This document shows, one piece after another, positions 1 through 5,786 of a stretch of DNA of 6,440 nt (its first letter is position 1; each line of letters starts with the position of its first letter). Origin of the DNA: DATJBF01 sp035516795 (lineage in GTDB: Bacteria; Verrucomicrobiota; Verrucomicrobiia; Palsa-1439); the NCBI GenBank assembly GCA_035516795.1, contig DATIZX010000077.1:1-6440 (forward strand), written 5' to 3'. Under the pieces are notes generated by a model that saw only the letters and a program-made list of their open reading frames with translations, ran no database searches and was not told the origin of the DNA. The position numbers and the translations under genes were made by a program.

Positions 1-1518
1 GCGACGCTCGTGGCGACCATCTTGTTGTACATCATCGTCCCGAAGGGGTTGTTGCCGTTGCAGGACACCGGGTTGATCGTCGGCGTGACCGATGCGGCGC
101 AATCCATTTCGTTCAAGGCGATGGTCGAGCGGCAGCGCGAAGTGGCGGATATCGTGCGGAAGGATCCGGACGTGGTCAGTGTGGCATCGTTCGTCGGCGC
201 CGGCTCGGTCAATCCGACCGTCAATACCGGTCGGCTGTACATCAATCTCAAGCCGCGCGATGAACGCCGCGCCAACGTCACCGCCATTATCGGCCGGCTG
301 CGCGACGCGACGAAGGATGTGTCGGGCATTTCGCTGTTCATGCAAGCGGTGCAGGACGTGCAGATCGACAGCCGCGTGAGCCGCACGCAGTATCAATACA
401 CGCAGGAAGACACCAGCGAGGCAGAGTTGTCGGTCTGGTCGGACAAGTTGCTCGCAAAGCTCCGCACCTTGCCGGAATTGACGGACGTGGCGACCGACAA
501 ACAAACCGGCGGCCTGCAACTTTACGTGGACGTGGATCGCGACACGGCCTCACGCCTCAACGTGCTGCCACAGGCGATTGACGACACGCTCTACGACGCG
601 TTCGGCCAGCGGCAGGTTTCGATCATGTTCACGCAGCTCAATCAGTACCGGGTGATCCTCGAAGTCGAGCCGCGGTATCAACTCTCGCCGGATGCGCTGG
701 ATAAAATCTACGTGAAATCCACGACCGGCCAGATGGTGCCGGTGAGCGCGTTTGCCACGTTGAAAACGGTGACCGCGCCGCTGGCGATCATTCATTCCGG
801 TCAGTTCCCCGCCGTGACGCTGTCGTTCAACCTCCAACCCGGCAGCTCGCTGGGCGAAGCGGTGAACGCCATCCAAACCGCCCAACACGAAATCGGCCTC
901 CCCCAAACAGTGACGACGACCTTCTCCGGGAGCGCCGCCGAATTCCGCAAGTCGCTGACGAGCGAACCGTTCCTGTTTCTGGCGGCGGTCATCGTCATCT
1001 ACATCATCCTCGGCGTGCTGTACGAAAGCTACATTCACCCGCTCACGATTCTGTCGAGCCTGCCGTCGGCGGGCGTCGGCGCGTTGCTCGCGATGATGAT
1101 TACCGGCACGGAGATGTCGCTGATTGCGCTGATCGGCATCATCCTGTTGATCGGCATTGTCCAGAAGAACGCGATTATGATGATTGATTTCGCGATTGAA
1201 GCCGAGCGGGAAGAAAACCTCTCACCGATCAAGGCGATTTATAAGGCGTGTCTGCTCCGGTTTCGGCCGATCATGATGACGACGATGGCGGCGCTGCTCG
1301 GCGCACTGCCGTTGGCGCTCGAACGGGGCACCGGCTCTGAACTGCGCCGACCGCTGGGCATTTCGATTGTCGGCGGCTTAATTTTGTCGCAGTCGCTCAC
1401 GTTGTTCACGACGCCGGTCATTTATCTCTACCTCGGCCGGCTCGGCAACTGGGTCCGACAACGACGCGCCGCATACGGGTTGCTGCCGGAACCGGAAGCC
1501 AAACCAGCCGCGCCATGA
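1..1518 (+). CDS. RND multidrug efflux permease, MdtB/MdtC type, C-terminal half (5' partial)
   Basis: Inner-membrane, proton-driven efflux permease of the RND (AcrB/HAE1) superfamily. Frame 1 is open from the first base, so the gene starts upstream. The visible 505 residues begin at the end of TM7 and align with residue 544 onward of the next gene, so about half the protein is missing from view. Visible parts in order: the second periplasmic porter loop, including the family segments VPKGLLPLQDTG and YDAFGQRQV; TM8 (VIVIYIILGVLYESYIHPLT); TM9; TM10 with the conserved lysine in VQKNAIMMIDFA (AcrB K940 equivalent); TM11 beginning RFRPIMMTT (AcrB R971 and T978 equivalents); and TM12 with a short basic, proline-rich tail. 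The TM4 aspartate pair lies outside the window. The stop overlaps the next start by ATGA, indicating translational coupling. In E. coli mdtABC and Pseudomonas muxABC such pairs form mixed trimers; that assembly is inferred here. Family call is very secure; substrate is unknown. Confidence 0.96.
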   Translation, partial: ATLVATILLYIIVPKGLLPLQDTGLIVGVTDAAQSISFKAMVERQREVADIVRKDPDVVSVASFVGAGSVNPTVNTGRLYINLKPRDERRANVTAIIGRLRDATKDVSGISLFMQAVQDVQIDSRVSRTQYQYTQEDTSEAELSVWSDKLLAKLRTLPELTDVATDKQTGGLQLYVDVDRDTASRLNVLPQAIDDTLYDAFGQRQVSIMFTQLNQYRVILEVEPRYQLSPDALDKIYVKSTTGQMVPVSAFATLKTVTAPLAIIHSGQFPAVTLSFNLQPGSSLGEAVNAIQTAQHEIGLPQTVTTTFSGSAAEFRKSLTSEPFLFLAAVIVIYIILGVLYESYIHPLTILSSLPSAGVGALLAMMITGTEMSLIALIGIILLIGIVQKNAIMMIDFAIEAEREENLSPIKAIYKACLLRFRPIMMTTMAALLGALPLALERGTGSELRRPLGISIVGGLILSQSLTLFTTPVIYLYLGRLGNWVRQRRAAYGLLPEPEAKPAAP

Positions 1519-4500
1519 ACATTTCCGAGCCATTCATCCGCCGGTCGGCGGGGACGTCGCTGCTGGCGGCAGGATTGTTTTTACTGGGGATCGTGGCGTT
1601 CCGTTTTCTGCCGGTCGCGGCCGTGCCGCGCGTGGATTTCCCGATGGTCACTGTGTCCGCTTCGCTGCCGGGCGCGGACCCGGAGACGGTGGCATCGTCG
1701 TTGGCTGCGCCGTTGGAACGGCGCATCGCGCAGATCTCCGGGGTAACCGAGCTGACGTCAGTCAGCACGCTCGGCGGGACGAGCATCACGATCCAATTCG
1801 ATCTCAGCCGCAATGTGGACGGCGCGGCGCGCGACGTGCAGGCCGCCATCAACGCCGCGTCGAGCGAGTTGCCGGTCAACTTGCCGAATCCGCCGACCTA
1901 CCGCAAGGTGAACCCGGCGGATACCCCCATCATGATTTTGGCGATGACGTCCGATACCGTCGCGCCTTCCGAGGTGTTTGAGTACGCCGACTCGATCATT
2001 GGCCAGAAGATCAGCCAGGTGGATGGCGTCAGCCAGGTCTTTATCCCGAGCGCGGAAAAAGCCGCCGTGCGCGTCCAAATCAACCCGGCCGCGCTGGCCT
2101 CGACGGGGTTGAGCTTGGAAGACGTGCGCGAGTTTCTTGGTCAGGTGACACTGGATCAACCGAAGGGCAGCTTGGACGGCAAAAAAACTTCCTACACGCT
2201 GATGAGCAACGACCAGATTACGAAGGCGTCCGAGTTTCGTCCGTTGATCCTGGCAAATACCAAAAACATTCCGATCAAGCTCAGCGCGATGGGGCAGGTC
2301 ATTCAGGGCATCGAGAACACGCGACTGGGCGGCTGGGCGGGGACGCAGACCGTGCCGATGCGGCGGGCGGTGTTGTTGATCGTGTTCAAACAGGCCGGCG
2401 CCAACGTGATCGAGACGGTGGATCGCATCAAAGCGCAGTTGCCGCAAATGAAACGCTGGCTGCCGCCCGCGGTGAATCTGCTCATGCTCAGCGACCGCAC
2501 GACGACCATCCGGGCGTCGGTGAACGACGTGGAAATTTCGCTGATGGTGAGCATCGCGCTGGTGGTGATGGTTATTTTTCTGTTTTTGCGGCGGTTTTGG
2601 CCGACCTTCATCGCGAGCGTGACCGTGCCGCTGGCGTTGGCCGGGACGTGCGCGTTCATGTACCTGATCGGGTACAGCATTGATAACCTGTCGTTGATGG
2701 CGATCACGATCGCGGTCGGGTTCGTCGTGGACGATGCGATTGTGGTGATCGAGAACGTCTACCGGCACATCGAGGCCGGCGAGCACACGATGCCGGCCGC
2801 GCTGAAGGGGGCGCGGCAAATCGGCTTCACGGTGATTACGATGAGCACGTCGCTGGTGGCGGTATTCATTCCGCTGCTGTTCATGGGCGGGTTGATCGGC
2901 CGGTTGCTGCACGAGTTCGCAGTGACGTTGAGCCTGGCGATCCTGGTGTCCGGGGTCATCTCGCTGACGCTGACGCCGATGATGTGTTCCCGGTTTCTTA
3001 AACCGGAATCGGCGTACAAGACGGAAGGGCCATTTTACCGGGCGTGCGAAACGGTGTTTAACTGGCTGTTGGCTAGCTACGAGTACTGCTTGAAATGGGT
3101 GTTGCGCCATCAAGGGTTTATGCTGTTGGTCGCGCTGGCGACGTTCATCGGCACGGTCGTGCTGTACGTCAAAGTGCCAAAGGGATTCTTCCCGCAACAG
3201 GATACCGGCGTGATGTTCGGCAATACCGACGCGGCGCAGGACGTGTCGTTCGCGACGATGGCGAAGATGCAAGACCGGGTGGCGAAAATTGTTCTGGCTG
3301 ATCCGGCTGTGGACACCATCGGTTCGTTCGTGGGTGGTGGTGGCGGCGCGTCCACGGAAAACAACGGCCGCATGTTCATCACGCTTAAACCACTCAGTGT
3401 CCGCAAGGACCGCGCCGACGTGGTCATGGGCCGGTTGCGCCGCAAACTGGCGGCGGTGCCGGGGATCACGTTGTATCTGCAACCCGTGCAAGACATCCGA
3501 GTTGGCGGCCGGCTTAGCCGCGCGCAGTACCAGTACTCATTGCAGTCCACGGACCTCGACGCGCTCAATTACTGGACGCCCCGGCTGGTCAACGAACTCC
3601 ACAAGAGCCACGAACTGACCGATGTCAGCAGCGACCTGCAAATGCGCGGTTTGGAGGCCGACCTCGTCATTGACCGCGACGCGGCCGCCCGGCTCCGCGT
3701 CACGCCGGAGGACATCGACAACACGTTGTACGATGCCTTTGGTCAACGGCAGGTGGCCACGTTGTACGAGCAGTACAACCAGCACCATGTCATCCTCGAA
3801 GTGGATCCGCAGTATCAGATGGATCCGTCTTCGTTGAACGAAATTTACGTGAAGTCCACGACCGGCCGGCAAGTCCCGCTGGCCAGCGTCGCCAAGTTCA
3901 CCACCAGCAACACCGCGTTATCGGTCAACCACCAAAGCCAGTTCCCGTGCGTGACGATCTCGTTCAACCTGCCGCCCGGCGTTTCGTTGGGCCGGGCCAC
4001 CGAGATCATCGAGAAGGCGGCGCAGAGCCTGCGGATGCCGGCCAGCATCCATGGCAGTTTCCAAGGGACGGCGCAGGTGTTTCAGTCGTCGCTGGCGACG
4101 CTGCCGTTGCTGCTGGCCGCGGCGTTGATCGCCGTGTACATCGTGCTCGGGATGCTGTACGAAAGCCTGATTCATCCCCTCACGATTCTCTCGACGCTGC
4201 CGTCGGCCGGGGTGGGCGCGCTCATTTCGCTCATGGTGTTCGGGTTTGATTTGTCGCTGGTCTCGTTCATCGCCATCATCCTGTTGATGGGCATCGTGAA
4301 GAAGAACGCGATCCTGATGATCGACTTCGCGCTCGCCGCCGAACGCGAAGATGGGTTGAAACCCGAAGACGCGATCTACAAAGCCTGCGTCATCCGGTTC
4401 CGCCCGATCATGATGACGACGATGGCCGCGATGCTCGGCGCCGTCCCGCTGGCCCTCGGACTCGGTGCCGGCTCCGAACTGCGTCAGCCGTTGGGTATCG

Positions 4501-4640
4501 CCGTGGTTGGCGGCTTGATTTTTTCCCAAGCCCTGACCCTGTACACCACGCCGGTGGTCTATCTGGCCTTTGAACATCTGCGTCAGCACTTCCGACTCCG
4601 CCGTCGGCAGTCAGCCCCCGCTCTTGCGGTTCCCACATGA
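1515..4640 (+). CDS. RND multidrug efflux permease, MdtC/MuxC-like, complete
   Basis: Complete 1041-residue RND permease, close to the usual 1025-1050 residues. The N-terminus carries TM1 (about 13-33), followed by porter segments typical of MdtB/MdtC proteins: VDFPMVTVSASLPGADPET, then GAARDVQAAINAA, then PTYRKVNPADTPIMIL. TM2 to TM6 lie at about 342-490, TM7 at about 537-555, the second porter loop at about 556-860, and TM8 to TM12 at about 863-1020. The proton-relay residues are all present: D406 and D407 in TM4 (FVVDDAIVV), K930 in TM10 (IVKKNAILMIDFA), and R961 and T968 in TM11 (RFRPIMMTT). It should therefore be an active antiporter subunit. The start ATG at 1515 overlaps the preceding stop; there is no clear Shine-Dalgarno sequence before it, which fits re-initiation by ribosomes finishing the upstream gene. 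It resembles the upstream permease through its whole second half, so the pair arose by gene duplication. Five consecutive glycines (FVGGGGGAS) occur in the second porter loop. Likely substrates are drugs, bile-salt-like detergents or other amphiphiles, but nothing here identifies them. Confidence 0.97.
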   Translation: MNISEPFIRRSAGTSLLAAGLFLLGIVAFRFLPVAAVPRVDFPMVTVSASLPGADPETVASSLAAPLERRIAQISGVTELTSVSTLGGTSITIQFDLSRNVDGAARDVQAAINAASSELPVNLPNPPTYRKVNPADTPIMILAMTSDTVAPSEVFEYADSIIGQKISQVDGVSQVFIPSAEKAAVRVQINPAALASTGLSLEDVREFLGQVTLDQPKGSLDGKKTSYTLMSNDQITKASEFRPLILANTKNIPIKLSAMGQVIQGIENTRLGGWAGTQTVPMRRAVLLIVFKQAGANVIETVDRIKAQLPQMKRWLPPAVNLLMLSDRTTTIRASVNDVEISLMVSIALVVMVIFLFLRRFWPTFIASVTVPLALAGTCAFMYLIGYSIDNLSLMAITIAVGFVVDDAIVVIENVYRHIEAGEHTMPAALKGARQIGFTVITMSTSLVAVFIPLLFMGGLIGRLLHEFAVTLSLAILVSGVISLTLTPMMCSRFLKPESAYKTEGPFYRACETVFNWLLASYEYCLKWVLRHQGFMLLVALATFIGTVVLYVKVPKGFFPQQDTGVMFGNTDAAQDVSFATMAKMQDRVAKIVLADPAVDTIGSFVGGGGGASTENNGRMFITLKPLSVRKDRADVVMGRLRRKLAAVPGITLYLQPVQDIRVGGRLSRAQYQYSLQSTDLDALNYWTPRLVNELHKSHELTDVSSDLQMRGLEADLVIDRDAAARLRVTPEDIDNTLYDAFGQRQVATLYEQYNQHHVILEVDPQYQMDPSSLNEIYVKSTTGRQVPLASVAKFTTSNTALSVNHQSQFPCVTISFNLPPGVSLGRATEIIEKAAQSLRMPASIHGSFQGTAQVFQSSLATLPLLLAAALIAVYIVLGMLYESLIHPLTILSTLPSAGVGALISLMVFGFDLSLVSFIAIILLMGIVKKNAILMIDFALAAEREDGLKPEDAIYKACVIRFRPIMMTTMAAMLGAVPLALGLGAGSELRQPLGIAVVGGLIFSQALTLYTTPVVYLAFEHLRQHFRLRRRQSAPALAVPT

Positions 4641-4969
4641 GCGCCTCCCGTCAAGCAGCGACGCTCAACACCGTCGGAGTAATTGTCCTAGTCCTCGGGA
4701 TCGGCAGCGCGATTCTCCTTTACCGCCACAGTCGTCCTGCCGCTTCGAACACGAACGGCGATTGGCAGGATAACTCGCTGTCGTTGACTGACTCCAAGGC
4801 CAACACACGGGATATTGAAATGTACGGCGGCAAACTCGAAGTGCTCATGGTGAAATGGATGATATGGTTTCGGCGACCGGAATCACAGGCCATCGTCATC
4901 GCCACCCTCTCGGTGCTCTTGGCGTTGAGCTGTTTCCTTGGCGCTCGTCATCTCTCCGCGGACACGTAA
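4637..4969 (+). CDS. Small two-helix membrane protein at the end of the pump operon, function unknown
   Basis: A 110-residue protein I cannot assign to a named family. Two hydrophobic stretches are visible: about residues 12-29 (TVGVIVLVLGIGSAILLY) and about 84-103 (QAIVIATLSVLLALSCFLGA). A polar loop of about 55 residues joins them and contains DSKANTRDIEMYGGK followed by an aromatic, basic amphipathic stretch (VKWMIWFRR). From memory this loop resembles small hypothetical membrane proteins of Verrucomicrobiota with a DSK...E-YGGK core, but this was not checked. Its ATG overlaps the stop of the RND permease by four bases and has no obvious Shine-Dalgarno sequence, so it is probably translated by coupling. 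That argues that it is a real gene and is made with the pump. A role as a small pump-associated subunit is possible by analogy with AcrZ of AcrB, but there is no similarity to AcrZ and the idea is inference. No cleavable signal peptide is evident; the first helix looks like an uncleaved anchor. Topology cannot be decided because basic residues flank both helices. Confidence 0.8.
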   Translation: MSASRQAATLNTVGVIVLVLGIGSAILLYRHSRPAASNTNGDWQDNSLSLTDSKANTRDIEMYGGKLEVLMVKWMIWFRRPESQAIVIATLSVLLALSCFLGARHLSADT

Positions 4970-5222
4970 TCGCTGGCATGATTCGGGCGGGTTCTTCAGG
5001 TCATTGAATTTCAGATTCCGAATTCTGCGACTTGGGACTGGATCGATCACAGGCGATTGCTGTCCCAGTGAGTCCCAGCTCGATCACCAGTCACTTCAAC
5101 ATCGCTATGTAGAAAGCTGAATCACATCTCTTCGTTCATCAACGGCTCAGGTGCTCTGCAAATCTGGCGGATAGAGTTCCCTCTGCAGCCTTTTTGTGAT
5201 TTGGCGACCCGCGCCATGAGGG
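4970..5222. other. Gene-free stretch after the pump operon, nothing supportable
   Basis: This stretch follows the stop of the small membrane protein. All three forward frames are closed by stops at short intervals and no open frame on either strand has a plausible start, ribosome binding site or protein-like composition. A 7-base inverted repeat (tgggact at 5033-5039, agtccca at 5071-5077) surrounds a 31-base loop but has no T-run, so it is not a standard intrinsic terminator. A short T-run at about 5191-5195 has no strong stem before it. The operon's transcription terminator must lie here or further on but cannot be seen. Confidence 0.5.
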
Positions 5223-5680
5223 CTGTTCCCTCCATTTGGATAAATCAGCCCGGAATTGCTCTCGCAAGTTCTTTGAGAATACCGTGTTAAGAACAATCTC
5301 AGTCAAAAATCACTTGCCTCAAAGCTCCGTGTAACCCTCAGCGCCGTCAGCCGCTGGGAACGGGGTAAAGCAACCCCAAAGCGACAATCTTGGATGGCCT
5401 TGCTTGCTGCCGTCTGCACCTGAGGAATCTGCTTGCGAATTGGGTGCACGAGGTATCCGCAGGTGGTTCCGCACCGTTTGCTGAATCAGCCCGATATTCT
5501 CCCATAATCTGTTCGAGAATAGCGACTTAAGAAGAACCTCAGCAAAAAACCACTTGAGGCTAGGCTGACCCTCAGCGCTCTCAGCCAGTAGAAGCGACGT
5601 AAGGTAACACCAGATATGAGGTCACGGGTGAGGCTCCGCACCCTGCTGAGTGATATAGAGATGCTAGATGGGCGATTCAA
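5223..5680 (+). repeat. Two diverged tandem copies of a ~240-bp unit
   Basis: Two direct copies are readable by eye. Copy 1 starts near 5223 and copy 2 near 5464. Both begin with a similar block (g-ttcc-c-cc, then tttg, then aatcagcccg at 5243-5252 and 5484-5493), continue through gagaat and ttaaga, then run through the same helix-turn-helix coding core to a shared CCA codon (5376 and 5610). The offset is 240 bases at the start of the core and 234 after a six-base length difference. By hand count, 63 of 87 aligned bases in the core are identical. Copy 2 is followed by gaggt...ctccgcacc-ctgctga, which resembles the block just before copy 2 (gaggt...ttccgcaccgtttgctga), so a partial third unit may exist. 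Boundaries are approximate. No terminal inverted repeats or transposase were seen, so this looks like a tandem duplication of a gene rather than a mobile element. Confidence 0.75.
5244..5423 (+). pseudogene. Relic of an XRE/Cro-type helix-turn-helix gene, copy 1
   Basis: In the frame whose codons start at multiples of three, this stretch reads SPELLSQVL, a TGA stop at 5274, then EYRVKN, then NLSQKSLASKLRVT, then LSAVSRWERGKATPKR, and ends at a TGA at 5421. The pattern L-S-Q-x-x-L-A-x-x-L, about six residues, then S-x-V-S-R-W-E-x-G-x-x-x-P is the classic XRE/HTH_3 fold: helices 1-2, the recognition helix (SAVSRWERG), and the proline-ended turn. It would bind DNA if made. It is broken: an in-frame TAA at 5241 and TGA at 5274 lie just upstream, and no ATG, GTG or TTG precedes the core in the open part (5277 onward). 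Copy 2 has CGA (arginine) where this copy has TGA, so the stop is most simply a C-to-T nonsense change. The original gene's full extent is unknown. A recoded or alternatively initiated product is possible but unlikely. Confidence 0.7.
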
Positions 5681-5705
5681 TTCTCTCGGATTTTGTAATT
5701 CCTAG
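5484..5705 (+). pseudogene. Relic of an XRE/Cro-type helix-turn-helix gene, copy 2
   Basis: This is the same gene remnant as the copy 240 bases upstream, more damaged. In the same frame it reads RE, TAG stop (5520), RLKK, NLSKKPLEARLT, then LSALSQ, TAG stop (5589), KRRKVTPDM, and stays open to a TAG at 5703. Aligned with copy 1, the second TAG falls exactly on the tryptophan of the SRWERG recognition segment (TGG to TAG), and two codons are missing between the helices. A one-base length difference upstream (aatcagcccg to the gagaat block) also shifts the frame relative to copy 1. With stops at 5505, 5520 and 5589 it cannot encode an intact HTH. The downstream tail (RVRLRTLLSDIEMLDG) resembles the C-terminal helix seen after the turn in many XRE proteins, so the ancestral protein may have ended shortly after it. 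On its own this copy would be hard to recognise; the call rests on the alignment with copy 1. Confidence 0.6.
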
Positions 5706-5774
5706 TTTGGGCTGTGAAAGTAAGACGGCATTTTTTGTCACCTTTTTCTGCGCTGGACGACCAGATGGGTGAGC

Positions 5775-5779
5775 AGGAG
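5775..5779 (+). promoter_or_regulatory. Ribosome binding site deciding the sigma factor start
   Basis: AGGAG lies one base before the ATG at 5781 and seven bases before the ATG at 5787. Only the latter spacing, or ten bases to the adjacent ATG at 5790, is normal for initiation, so 5787 is preferred over 5781. An in-frame GTG at 5769 precedes the site and is not supported. Confidence 0.65.
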
Positions 5780-5786
5780 AATGAAC

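Noticed and set aside
1758..3491. 577-residue open frame on the minus strand inside the second permease
   Set aside because: It is very rich in histidine, arginine and glutamine, as expected from the antisense of a GC-rich gene, and the plus strand encodes a complete RND permease.
5033..5092. Competing inverted repeats (tgggact/agtccca and gactgg/ccagtc) after the pump operon
   Set aside because: The arms are only 6-7 bases with loops of 31 and 45 bases, the two pairings exclude each other, and no T-run follows. Not enough for a terminator or a structured RNA.
4938..5120. 60-residue open frame starting inside the small membrane protein gene
   Set aside because: It begins within another gene in a different frame, has no ribosome binding site, and its composition shows no domain or membrane pattern.
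5362..5377. Small hairpin GGGGT-AAAGCA-ACCCC
   Set aside because: The 5-bp stem lies within the GKATP codons of HTH relic 1, is not conserved in copy 2, and has no T-run after it, so it is not a terminator.
5223..5680. Reading the 240-bp tandem repeats as a CRISPR array, MITE or insertion sequence
   Set aside because: There are only two diverged copies, no short regular repeats with spacers, no terminal inverted repeats and no transposase. The HTH coding pattern explains the conserved core better.
5654..5720. Possible promoter elements before the sigma factor (tatagag; ttgtaa)
   Set aside because: No partner hexamer with proper spacing was found for either, and no ECF-type -35/-10 pair was seen. 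Assigning a promoter would be guesswork.
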